A stretch of DNA of 64,000 bases, from NCBI RefSeq assembly GCF_003385775.1, contig NZ_QRDP01000004.1, positions 620,001 through 684,000 on the forward strand. The letters run 5' to 3'. This document shows, piece by piece, positions 29,373 through 37,638 of this stretch. A program made the translations under genes and the position numbers. The notes under the pieces were generated by a model. That model saw nothing but the letters and a program-made list of their open reading frames with translations. It had not been told where the DNA came from and made no database searches. This DNA comes from Parasphingopyxis lamellibrachiae. GTDB lineage: Bacteria > Pseudomonadota > Alphaproteobacteria > Sphingomonadales > Sphingomonadaceae. Position 1 is the first letter of the stretch, and the number at the start of each line of letters is the position of its first letter.

Positions 29373-30214
29373 TGGATCGTCGCCTTTTGCTCTGCGGCCA
29401 CTTGATCGACCCGGCCCCATTCAAAAGCACCCAGCAGCTTTTCAAGCTTGCCTTCCATCGCCGAAAGTCGGCTGTAATGGCGAACCTTCGAGCGCAGCGG
29501 CGCGTGTTCGACGCGAGGCTGCCCGGGGTCGATTTCCCAGGGATGAAAATAGAATATCGCTGGTCGCCCTTCCCTGCCATTGACCTGGCCAATGGCCCAA
29601 TGGGAAAATCGATAGGGGAGCAACCGGAAAAACCCGCCACCGCCGGCAGCTATAGTCCGGCCGCCAAGCCGGGCCGTTGTGACCGGAAGCTCGATAATCT
29701 CCGCACCTGACAATGGCGCAAAGGCAAAACGGGGCGCTTCTGGCCAACCGTAATGATCGTGCACAACCGGCGCGACGCTGGACGAATAGGCATAACCTTC
29801 TTCCGCCAATACCCCATGCGCCCAGGGCGTACGCGCATCAATCGAAAAGCTGGGCGCCCGGTAACCGGAAACCCGCCCGCCGGCGGCATCCTCGATTGCA
29901 GTTCGTGCCTTTTTCAAATCGGCGCGAAATTCTTCGGGCTGCATCGTGAACACCCGCTGGTGATCCCAGCCGTGACTGGCGATTTCGTGACCCGCCTCGA
30001 CTATACGGCGTATCAGCGCGGGATAGCGCGCCGCTACCCAGCCCAGCGTAAAGAAAGTTCCCTTGACACCTGCGCGTTCAAACAAAGCCAGCACGGCATC
30101 GCTGTTGCGCTCTACGCGCTGTGCGAGTCCGTCCCAGTCATCCCGCGCGATAACCGTCTCAAACGCGCCGACCTGAAACCAGTCTTCGATATCGACTGAA
30201 AGCGCATTGAGCAT
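29369..30214 (-). CDS. XrtA-associated polysaccharide deacetylase (NodB fold)
   Basis: A 281-residue carbohydrate esterase 4 protein with the DUF3473 tail seen in exosortase loci. The NodB homology domain has SVDIEDWFQV (metal Asp), GTFFTLGWVA, HEIASHGWDH (metal His pair) and SGYRAPSFSI. It lacks a signal peptide, so it may act on lipid-linked intermediates at the cytoplasmic side or be exported by an unrecognised route. N-deacetylation of amino sugars would expose amines, which fits with the acyl- and amino-transfer enzymes in the same locus. It is 27 bases downstream of the ATPase gene. Confidence 0.92.
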   Translation of the reverse strand: MLNALSVDIEDWFQVGAFETVIARDDWDGLAQRVERNSDAVLALFERAGVKGTFFTLGWVAARYPALIRRIVEAGHEIASHGWDHQRVFTMQPEEFRADLKKARTAIEDAAGGRVSGYRAPSFSIDARTPWAHGVLAEEGYAYSSSVAPVVHDHYGWPEAPRFAFAPLSGAEIIELPVTTARLGGRTIAAGGGGFFRLLPYRFSHWAIGQVNGREGRPAIFYFHPWEIDPGQPRVEHAPLRSKVRHYSRLSAMEGKLEKLLGAFEWGRVDQVAAEQKATIQ

Positions 30215-30241
30215 CGCGCGCCATATCCTTCCTACTTGGGG

Positions 30242-31456
30242 TTAGGCAGCATCGCCGCGAACGACGCCAAAGCTGGGCTGTGTTTCTTCTTCCTCGACCC
30301 ATTGAACCAGCAAGGTCAAGACACGGCGCAGAGCGGCTTCCTGTTCTTCAAGACGGGTTTCGAGGGCGGCAATGCGGCTATCGATCTCGATATCCGGCCC
30401 GTTTTCCTCGGCGATTGCCGGATCGGCCGGCTCCGCATGCCCGGAAAATGGCATCGGGTCTTCGGTTTCTTCGTCGAGCGCTGGTGTCTCCTGGAGCTCA
30501 GCCGCCGCAAGCGCCGCATAGATGTCGGCATCGGCGATGTCCTGAGTGACTTCGGCCTCGACACCTTCGTCCACGGGCAGCTCTTCGATGGTCTCCGGTT
30601 CCACGGTCTCATCAAATTCGACCGTCATGGCGTCACCTTCGGTTTCGTCGCCAGCAAGGTCGGTCAACACGGCATTGATGGCTGCCGCATCGATTGTCTC
30701 GAGATCTTCGACAGCGCCGAACAGCATGACCCGCCCCATGAGCGTGTTGAGGCGGCGTGGAACGCCATCCGTCGCCTCGTAGAGCGCCGCATAGGCATCC
30801 GCCGCAAATTGCGGGGCTCCCTGCCAACCGGCGATCGAGAGCCGGTGAACGATATAAGGTTCGATCTCATTCGCCTGCATTGCATCGAGATGATGGGTCG
30901 CGATGACCCGTTGGCGAAGCTGTTCGAGATTGGGCGCTTTTTTGACCCGATCCCTGAATTCTGGCTGACCAAGCAGGAATATCTGCAAAAGAGCCCGCCC
31001 GGCAGACTGGAAATTGGAAAGCATCCGTAGCTCTTCGAGCGCCGAAACCGAGAGATTTTGGGCTTCGTCGACAATCAGCAGCGTCCGCTTGCCCTCGCGC
31101 GCCTGGCCGTGGAGGAACCGTTCGACCCGGTCGATCAGTTCGGCTTTCTGGAAACCATGAACCTCAAGGCCAAGCTGCTGCGAAACGAGCCGCAGCATGT
31201 CGTCTCCTTCCACTTGGGTCGAAACGACCTGTACGGCAGTGAGGCGCGACGTATCGATACTTGCCATCAGATGGCCGACCAGCGTCGTCTTGCCGGCCCC
31301 GATATCGCCGGTGATGACGATAAAGCCTTCACCCTGGGCCAGGCCATAGCCCAGATAGGCCATCGCCTTTTTGTGCGTTTCGCTTTCAAACCAGAAACGG
31401 TGATCCGGCGTTAGCTGAAACGGATTGCCCGTCAGGCCATAATGTTCACTGTACAT
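30242..31456 (-). CDS. XrtA-associated AAA ATPase with long acidic tail
   Basis: A 404-residue ATPase of the ExeA-like group found in exosortase loci (TIGR03015). It starts MYSEHYGLTGNPFQLTPDHRFW, with Walker A GDIGAGKTTL (residues 50-59) and Walker B TLLIVDEAQNL. The core ends near residue 270. The final 130 residues are unusually acidic (VEPETIEELPVDEGVEAEV) and then form a short helix with heptad-like spacing (RIAALETRLEEQEAALRRVL). I chose the ATG with AGGA 7 bases upstream; the longer frame overlaps the 3' end of the barrel gene. The core could energise polysaccharide assembly or export. Confidence 0.9.
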   Translation of the reverse strand: MYSEHYGLTGNPFQLTPDHRFWFESETHKKAMAYLGYGLAQGEGFIVITGDIGAGKTTLVGHLMASIDTSRLTAVQVVSTQVEGDDMLRLVSQQLGLEVHGFQKAELIDRVERFLHGQAREGKRTLLIVDEAQNLSVSALEELRMLSNFQSAGRALLQIFLLGQPEFRDRVKKAPNLEQLRQRVIATHHLDAMQANEIEPYIVHRLSIAGWQGAPQFAADAYAALYEATDGVPRRLNTLMGRVMLFGAVEDLETIDAAAINAVLTDLAGDETEGDAMTVEFDETVEPETIEELPVDEGVEAEVTQDIADADIYAALAAAELQETPALDEETEDPMPFSGHAEPADPAIAEENGPDIEIDSRIAALETRLEEQEAALRRVLTLLVQWVEEEETQPSFGVVRGDAA

Positions 31457-31490
31457 GTTTCTTTCCTTCACGCGCTTACGCGCATTCTCT

Positions 31491-33122
31491 CTAAAATCCG
31501 TAGCGAACACCGAAGAGCAAAGTGCCCAGCCAGTCGGTTTCCTCGCCATCGACATCGTTGGCGAAGAGCCCGGCCGAAGCCTGCGCACTGAGCCCGCTAT
31601 ACAAAGCGATACTGTAGGTTGCCGAACCGCCGCTGCTGAACACATCGGCCTCGCCCGGAATGCCGCTCTGGAACCATGTCGCATACAGGTTCCCGTCGAG
31701 GCTGGAATTCGGCGTCATCTGATGGCCGAGATTGGCCTGCAGCGAATAGGCTTCGTCGGTTACCCGATCGAGCGAGAAATTGGCGCTCGTCGTCGGGGCG
31801 AGATAGCGGCGGTTCTGATACCCGGCACCGACGCCATAGCTCCAGGGGCCCCTGCCCCCGGTCCAAACAAGGCTGCCGCCACGGCTGCGGAAATTCGAAG
31901 CGTTGAGTGACTGGAAATCGTTGTCGAAACAGCCACCAGCATTGCTGCCCTCGCCAAAGGCGCAGCCGCTGAACTGGCCGAACCCGTTGCGGCTAACCGT
32001 GAAACTGGTCGGTAGTCCGGCAAGCGTATTGGTCGTTCCCCGGCCAAAGCTGCTGATTTCGTTATATACTGCGGCCTGGAGAGTGCTAGACTGGCTTGCC
32101 TGATAGGTCAGATAGCCGTTGTAGATTGTCGTGTCGTAGCGATGGCCGACACGCGCTGCGAGTTCGAGCCGCGCGTTGGGGCGCCACAGGATACCCGCAT
32201 CGTAGATCAGTTCTTCGACTGAATAGGCAAGAAGCCGCGGCGCGCTCGTATCCGACTGGAAGCGGCCATTATTGTCGAGCACCGGATTGCCGTTTGCATC
32301 GACAAGAACGTCGCGCTGGCTGATTTCGACATTTTCATAACCAACGCCACCCAGCAGCGCGAGAGTCGGCGTTACCGGAATAGTGACGTCGACCCGGCCG
32401 TAATAGGCCTCGTAACGCTGATCGAGCTGGCTGGCGTCCTCACGCTCATAACTGCCCGAGGCAACCCAGCCAAAAGGCAGCATATCGCCGGGCGACATGC
32501 CGACGCTGGCCGTCGCCTGATGATAGGTCGAGTGATCGACATAATCGACCGGAGCCTGGTTCGGATCGCTGTTGGCCGCGAAATTGTCTTCAACATGGGT
32601 GTAGCCGAGCTGATAGGCGGCGCCGATTTCAAGCGGGCCGGCGCGTGTTGCAAAGGTCGGCCCGGCATAGACCGAATAGACCTGTGTGCTGTTGTCATTG
32701 TCTCCGGTCAGCGAACCGAGCCCGGCACCGCCGATTTCCGTCCGCGAACGGGCCGCGAGAGCGCCAGCTTCCAGACTGAGGCCGCGAGCAACGTTCGCGC
32801 GGGCCCGGACAAGGCCACTATGCACGTCATCATCGGCAATATCGTCGTTCCAGTCGATGCGGCGTTCATAGCGGTAACTGGCACCGACTTCGATCCGCCG
32901 CGTCGCGATCGACGCATCAACGCCGGCGGCGACGCTGGTATAGGTAACGACGTCGTCACCCAGTGCGTCATTATTGCTAAGATCGAAATCCAGAATTTGC
33001 TGAACCTCGATATAGGGCGAAATCTGGCTGCGCGCCTGAGCGGGAGACGCCAGACAGGCAAGCGCGGCGGCGCTTAGCCCGGTAGCGGCGATCATCCTGT
33101 ATCGCGTTGAGAAACTACCCAT
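31491..33122 (-). CDS. XrtA-associated outer-membrane beta-barrel protein
   Basis: A 543-residue exported protein with signal MIAATGLSAAALACLASPAQA. Many alternating beta strands with aromatic girdles follow, ending in GVRYGF with a C-terminal Phe as expected of BAM substrates. It matches the length and position of the TIGR03016-like outer-membrane protein of exosortase loci, proposed to be a large export pore or anchor. Two cysteines in SGCAFGEGSNAGGCFDND could form a disulphide in one extracellular loop. It starts 2 bases after the tyrosine-kinase stop. Confidence 0.87.
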   Translation of the reverse strand: MGSFSTRYRMIAATGLSAAALACLASPAQARSQISPYIEVQQILDFDLSNNDALGDDVVTYTSVAAGVDASIATRRIEVGASYRYERRIDWNDDIADDDVHSGLVRARANVARGLSLEAGALAARSRTEIGGAGLGSLTGDNDNSTQVYSVYAGPTFATRAGPLEIGAAYQLGYTHVEDNFAANSDPNQAPVDYVDHSTYHQATASVGMSPGDMLPFGWVASGSYEREDASQLDQRYEAYYGRVDVTIPVTPTLALLGGVGYENVEISQRDVLVDANGNPVLDNNGRFQSDTSAPRLLAYSVEELIYDAGILWRPNARLELAARVGHRYDTTIYNGYLTYQASQSSTLQAAVYNEISSFGRGTTNTLAGLPTSFTVSRNGFGQFSGCAFGEGSNAGGCFDNDFQSLNASNFRSRGGSLVWTGGRGPWSYGVGAGYQNRRYLAPTTSANFSLDRVTDEAYSLQANLGHQMTPNSSLDGNLYATWFQSGIPGEADVFSSGGSATYSIALYSGLSAQASAGLFANDVDGEETDWLGTLLFGVRYGF

Positions 33123-33124
33123 TT

Positions 33125-34039
33125 CTATTCCCCATATCCGTAGTAGGTGCTGAACCGCTTGCCGTTCGGCGTGAAAGTCACACCGTTCAAAAGCAGCTGA
33201 ATATCGTCGCAGCCGTCGAGCAGGCCCAGCGCTTCGCGCAGTTCTGCCTCGCTTGTGGTGTCGGCCTTCACGACCATCACCGTCTGGCCAGCAAGCATCG
33301 CAAGCACGGATGCCGGCGATGCCGACAGGGCCGGCGGGGAATCGAAGATAACGATCCGAGTGGGGCTGTGGCTGAGCAGCCCCTCAATCTTTGCGCTTGT
33401 TCGCTGTGACGCAAGCAATTCGGTGGCGTCATCGGTGCGTCGGCCGGAACGAAGGATAGACAGGTTGGGGATATCGGTCGGCGTCACGCAGGACTCGATG
33501 TCGATTGCCGGATCGGAAAGCGCATCGATCAGCCCCGGGCCGTCTCCGATACCCATCAATTTTGCAATTTCCGGGTTGTTCAGGTCGCTATCTACAAGAA
33601 CGATATCGAGATCGGTTTCCCGCGACATGGAAAGCGCGAGATTGACCGAGCAGAATGTCTTGCCTTCATCGGGATTGGCCGAGCAAACGAGGATCATCCT
33701 GCCATTCTTGAGCGGCGTTCCGCCCTCGCCCGCTGCACGCAGCAGGAGCTGGCGTTTTACAATCCGGAATTCCTCGGCGAGCGGTCCCGGACGCTGATCC
33801 GGTAAAATGAAGCCAGCCTCGGCGAGTGCGACCCGATCGACTGCAACCGTTTCGCCCCGTACAATTGGCGCCTTTGGTGTGTCCGTATCCCGAACGGGTT
33901 GGGAGTTATCAGGAGCCGGAACCGCCTCTGCTTCGGGAAATTCGGTTGCCGCACCGCGCAAGGCCGCAGCAAAGTCGAATTTTTCCGCAGCACGTTCGAG
34001 GAGCGATCCGGACGATCCGATAGAGCTATATTTGTTCAT
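33125..34039 (-). CDS. XrtA-associated tyrosine autokinase (BY-kinase, CpsD/CapB type)
   Basis: A 304-residue cytoplasmic BY-kinase. It has a low-complexity N-terminus with Pro/Asp-rich linker, then EEFRIVKRQLLL, the P-loop CSANPDEGKTF (residues 119-129), Walker A' VLVDSDLNNPEI and the Walker B-like IVIFDSPPA. A very short Tyr-rich tail, FSTYYGYGE, carries three Tyr in six residues. BY-kinases cycle phosphorylation with the Wzz partner to control polysaccharide chain length and export. The partner lies just upstream (13 bases). I chose the ATG at 34039 with GGGAG 8 bases upstream. Confidence 0.92.
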   Translation of the reverse strand: MNKYSSIGSSGSLLERAAEKFDFAAALRGAATEFPEAEAVPAPDNSQPVRDTDTPKAPIVRGETVAVDRVALAEAGFILPDQRPGPLAEEFRIVKRQLLLRAAGEGGTPLKNGRMILVCSANPDEGKTFCSVNLALSMSRETDLDIVLVDSDLNNPEIAKLMGIGDGPGLIDALSDPAIDIESCVTPTDIPNLSILRSGRRTDDATELLASQRTSAKIEGLLSHSPTRIVIFDSPPALSASPASVLAMLAGQTVMVVKADTTSEAELREALGLLDGCDDIQLLLNGVTFTPNGKRFSTYYGYGE

Positions 34040-34052
34040 TCTCTCTGCTCCC

Positions 34053-35594
34053 TCAGGCCGCCAGGCCGCGTTGAACGAATTCAACCACCATCAGCAGGAC
34101 AAACACCCCAAACAGGGCCGCTGTACCGGCGGCAAACCGACGGAAATTCTGGTGGCGAACTTCCTTTTGGGTCGGGCTTATGATCTCGCTGATCGCTCCC
34201 AGAACCGGCAAGCCGGTACCATTTCCGAGACGCCGTGCCGTCGGATAGCTCGTTTTGAGCTGGCTCTGGGCAAAAGCAGCCCCGATTCCAGCGGCGATGG
34301 CCGCCATCAGCACGAGGATCAGCAACAACGGCCGGTTCGGAGCCGTTGGGGCGCTCGGCATGCTCGGCGGATTGATAACGCGGAACGTGTTGCTGTCCGT
34401 TTCGGTTACGACTTCACCGCGCAGACGCAGGCGTTCGCGATCGGCGACGAGCTGGTTATATTGCGTTTGCAGGGCCAGATAATCGCGATCAAGCTGCTGC
34501 TGTTCGGCAAGCGCGCCCGGGTTGGTCCGGCGCTGGCGCTCGATCTGATCGAGGCCGGCGCGAAGCTGGTCGCGGCGCGCCGTAAGGGCAGCAACCGTTG
34601 CCTGACGATCTGCGAGCATTGAGCGCAGTGACGTATACAGCGGGTTTGCTGAAGTTGAACCACCGACCTGGCGTCCACCGCCGCCACCGCCGCCCTGAGC
34701 ACGGGCACGGGCAATCTGCGAGCGCAGGGCAACTACGTCGGGATGCTGGTCCGTCCAGCCCCGGGCCTGCGCATCCGCCAGTTGCGACTGAAGCGCATTG
34801 AGGCGCGCATTGCCGCCACCGGGTACGAAAGTTCCGGGCACGCTGGTCGTTGCCGGCGTTCCGGCCAATTGGGCCTGAACAATATTGAGTGAGCTTTGCG
34901 CGGCAGCAAGGTCGTTCTCGATATTCTGCATCTCGGAACGGGCCTGGTCCATGCGCTGGGAAATCGTACCGACACCAGGCAGCGATCCGCTGAATTCATT
35001 TTCGAAATTCGCCCGGCGTTCTTCAATTTGCTGGAGGCGCGTTTCCCGTTCCGCGATCTGCCGATCCAGGAATGCGACCGATTGGGTCGCCTCCTGGCGC
35101 GTACCCGCCAGGCTTTCCTCGATGAATACATCGATCAGCTTCTGGTTGATCTGCTGGGCCAGGCTGGGCCCGCTCCAGCTTGCACTGATTTCGAACACAT
35201 TGCTGGGCCGGCCGATATTGTTCGGGTCCTGCTGCGCGGCCACCGTGATATTTTGGCGCAATTGCGATGCAAGCGACCGAACCTGCGCATCGGTCGTGGC
35301 CTGCTGTGCCAGATCGGTCTCGCGAACAACCTGTTCGAGATTACCGGTCGAGGCCAGCGTCTGACGGATACGTTCCATCATCGCCCGCTGTTCGCGATCG
35401 GTAACGCCGACCTGATTGGAAAGCACGGTTTCCTGCTGGATGTAAATTCGTGCCTGCGAGGTGTAGCTCGCGGGAATCAGCGCGATAACGAGCCAGCCAA
35501 GAACGGCCACGCCCCAGGCAACGGCAAGAGCCAGCCAGCGGCGCTGCCAGATCGCATGCAGTGCAATCCTGATTTCTTCGTAAATGCCGTTCAT
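34053..35594 (-). CDS. Polysaccharide chain-length determinant (Wzz/GumC type)
   Basis: A 513-residue inner-membrane protein of the XrtA-associated chain-length family. Two membrane segments (LALAVAWGVAVLGWLVIALIP near residues 21-41 and LFGVFVLLMVVEFVQ at the C-terminus) plus LLLILVLMAAIAAGIGAAF bracket a large periplasmic coiled coil. That domain contains RQEATQSVAFLDRQIAERE and other heptads, and a glycine-rich loop (GGGGGGGRQVGG) lies near its centre. It lacks its own kinase domain, which is supplied by the following gene. It controls polymer length in Wzy-dependent synthesis. Confidence 0.93.
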   Translation of the reverse strand: MNGIYEEIRIALHAIWQRRWLALAVAWGVAVLGWLVIALIPASYTSQARIYIQQETVLSNQVGVTDREQRAMMERIRQTLASTGNLEQVVRETDLAQQATTDAQVRSLASQLRQNITVAAQQDPNNIGRPSNVFEISASWSGPSLAQQINQKLIDVFIEESLAGTRQEATQSVAFLDRQIAERETRLQQIEERRANFENEFSGSLPGVGTISQRMDQARSEMQNIENDLAAAQSSLNIVQAQLAGTPATTSVPGTFVPGGGNARLNALQSQLADAQARGWTDQHPDVVALRSQIARARAQGGGGGGGRQVGGSTSANPLYTSLRSMLADRQATVAALTARRDQLRAGLDQIERQRRTNPGALAEQQQLDRDYLALQTQYNQLVADRERLRLRGEVVTETDSNTFRVINPPSMPSAPTAPNRPLLLILVLMAAIAAGIGAAFAQSQLKTSYPTARRLGNGTGLPVLGAISEIISPTQKEVRHQNFRRFAAGTAALFGVFVLLMVVEFVQRGLAA

Positions 35595-35640
35595 GTCGTG
35601 GTCGCTGCCTTTCGGGAATATGTCGCTTCTGAATCTGCGA

Positions 35641-36279
35641 TCAGAACATGCTTTCCGGGATGATGATCACATCGCCGGGCTGCAGATCGACATTGGCGCT
35701 GGTGTCACCGCGCCGCAGGAGGCTGGAAATGCGCAGGCCATATTCGCGCTGCTCGCCCGTCCCACGGTCATGGCGGATCAGGCGTGCGCGATTGCCTGCG
35801 GCGAACTCTGAAAGACCGCCGACCGCGATCATCGCGTCCAGCAAAGTCATATTGGCGCGATACGGGATCGAGGCGGGTTCTTCGGTGGCACCGATCACCC
35901 GGATCCTCTGGGCATAAGTACCGGAAAATTCGTTCACGATTACGGATACGCGCGGCTCGGTAATATATTCGGCCAGCATGACAGAAATATCATCGGCGAG
36001 CATCGCAGGCGTTTTGCCCACGGCTACCATATCCTGGATCAGCGGGGTCGTGATCCGGCCGTCGGGGCGGACCTGCACTTCGGCGCCAAGCTCCGGATTG
36101 CGCCAGACAAAAACCGTCAGCTGATCAAGCGGTCCGATTACATATTGTTCACCCGGGCCCTGGTTGGTGCTGACAAAGGACGCCCGCGGCAGTTCTTGTC
36201 CTGAGCCGCCGGCACAACCGGCAAGTGCGAAAGCACAAACGCCCATGCAGAAGGCGGTTTTCATGGAATTGATGCGCAT
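35641..36279 (-). CDS. Polysaccharide export lipoprotein (Wza family)
   Basis: A 212-residue outer-membrane polysaccharide export protein. Its lipoprotein signal is MRINSMKTAFCMGVCAFALAGC, with lipobox ALAGC. A Poly_export domain (YVIGPLDQLTVFVWRNPELGAEVQVRPDGRITTPL) and a SLBB domain (VRVIGATEEPASIPYRANMTLLDAM) follow, ending with the typical DVIIIPESMF. I start at the second of two adjacent ATGs because AAGGG lies 7 bases upstream. It is the first export gene of the set and is followed by Wzz and the kinase; together they form the trans-envelope channel. Confidence 0.92.
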   Translation of the reverse strand: MRINSMKTAFCMGVCAFALAGCAGGSGQELPRASFVSTNQGPGEQYVIGPLDQLTVFVWRNPELGAEVQVRPDGRITTPLIQDMVAVGKTPAMLADDISVMLAEYITEPRVSVIVNEFSGTYAQRIRVIGATEEPASIPYRANMTLLDAMIAVGGLSEFAAGNRARLIRHDRGTGEQREYGLRISSLLRRGDTSANVDLQPGDVIIIPESMF

Positions 36280-36304
36280 CATCGAGCCCTTCTTTTTCAG
36301 GGCC

Positions 36305-36316
36305 GATGACGTCATC
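36305..36316. promoter_or_regulatory. 12-bp perfect palindrome upstream of the polysaccharide export gene
   Basis: GATGACGTCATC is a perfect inverted repeat 25 bases before the export lipoprotein start and within the 112-base gap after the decarboxylase gene. It could be an operator for the downstream export genes. TGACGTCA also occurs twice inside the ligase coding region (38426 and 38453), where both copies encode DVT, so these are probably codon effects. Binding is not established. Confidence 0.3.
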
Positions 36317-36390
36317 CGTGCAGTACGCACACGAAATCCGGCCCTTTCTCAAGCGCTACATGCACTGGAAAGGGTTAAATTCGCGTTGAG

Positions 36391-37638
36391 CTAAATGGTT
36401 ATTTTTCCGCCTTTAACCACAATTTCCGATGCCATGGGATGGCTCAGAAAGTGCACGGGGCTGGCGCTTAAACCATAAGCGCCAGATGCGAATACGGCTA
36501 CATAGTCGCCAATCTGCGCCTCTGGCACAGCCATATCGGCCGCAAGCTTGTCGAGCGGTGTGCACAGCGGGCCTACAATTGTCGCGCTCCCGACCGTTTC
36601 GGCACCCATATGGGACGCTATGGCGACAGGATAGTTGCGCTTCATGACCATTCCGAAATTGCCGGAAGCGGCAAGATGATGGTGCATTCCACCGTCGGTT
36701 ACGAAAAACAGTTCGCCCTTGCTTTCCTTGCGATCGAGGATCTTCGCGACATACACGCCTGCCTCACCGATCAGCCAGCGGCCGAGCTCGATCATGAATT
36801 GCGTATCTTGGAGAATGGCATCTCTGGCCGACAAGGCCTGCGACAGGCGGCTACCAACGCTCTCAACGTCGAGCGGCACATCGTTGGCAGTATAGGGAAT
36901 ACCGAATCCGCCGCCCAGATTTACGCTTTTCGGGGTTTCTCCGATAGCATGGGCAAGGTCCGCAGCCAGGGCGATGCTGGCACGCTGACATTCGGCAATC
37001 GCATCGACATCCAGCGATTGCGATCCCGAATAGATGTGAAAACCGCGCCAGTCCGCGCCGGCCGCTATCAGTTTTCTGACGAGTGCCGGTACCCGCTCCT
37101 GATCGATACCGAAGGGTTTTGCGCCGCCGCCCATGCTCATTCCCGAGCCTTTCAGCTCGAAATCGGGATTTACGCGTACCGCCAGACGGGGTGTGACGCC
37201 AAGCCGTTCGGCGATAGCAAGCGCGCGCACCGCCTCGTTCTCCGACTCAAGGTTGAGCGTCGCGCCTAGCGAGATCGCCAATTCGAGTTCCGGATCGCGC
37301 TTGCCTGGCCCGGCAAAGCTGACATGTTCCATGGCCGCACCGCAATCGCGCACCCGTTCCAACTCTCCGCCAGAAGCCATATCGAGGCCATCTGTCAGGC
37401 TCATTAAATGTTTAATTACAGCGGGGTGAGGGTTTGCTTTTACAGCATAATGCAAGTGTATTTCGTTCGGCATTGCTGCGCGAAATCGCTCGACCTGGGC
37501 CGTTGCGAGATCAAGATCATAAACGAAGAACGGGGTTTGCCCGGTCCTGACCGCCAGATCGGAAACGCCACAGCCGCCGATCATCAGTTCCCCTTGCTGG
37601 GTCGCAAAGGCCGCGGGTATCGGTCCGATTGGTTTCAT
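36391..37638 (-). CDS. XrtA-associated PLP-dependent decarboxylase
   Basis: A 415-residue fold-type III decarboxylase related to diaminopimelate and ornithine decarboxylases, of the exosortase-linked TIGR03099 group. Lys67 in HLHYAVKANPHP would form the PLP aldimine. The barrel continues with LDMASGGELERV, NLGGGFGIP and FHIYSGSQ, and the C-terminal FGPLCTPLDKLAADM and GAYGLS regions supply the active site across the dimer. It would convert an amino-acid-like substrate to an amine. The ATG overlaps the ligase stop, so ligase and decarboxylase are made together. The natural substrate is unknown. Confidence 0.9.
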   Translation of the reverse strand: MKPIGPIPAAFATQQGELMIGGCGVSDLAVRTGQTPFFVYDLDLATAQVERFRAAMPNEIHLHYAVKANPHPAVIKHLMSLTDGLDMASGGELERVRDCGAAMEHVSFAGPGKRDPELELAISLGATLNLESENEAVRALAIAERLGVTPRLAVRVNPDFELKGSGMSMGGGAKPFGIDQERVPALVRKLIAAGADWRGFHIYSGSQSLDVDAIAECQRASIALAADLAHAIGETPKSVNLGGGFGIPYTANDVPLDVESVGSRLSQALSARDAILQDTQFMIELGRWLIGEAGVYVAKILDRKESKGELFFVTDGGMHHHLAASGNFGMVMKRNYPVAIASHMGAETVGSATIVGPLCTPLDKLAADMAVPEAQIGDYVAVFASGAYGLSASPVHFLSHPMASEIVVKGGKITI

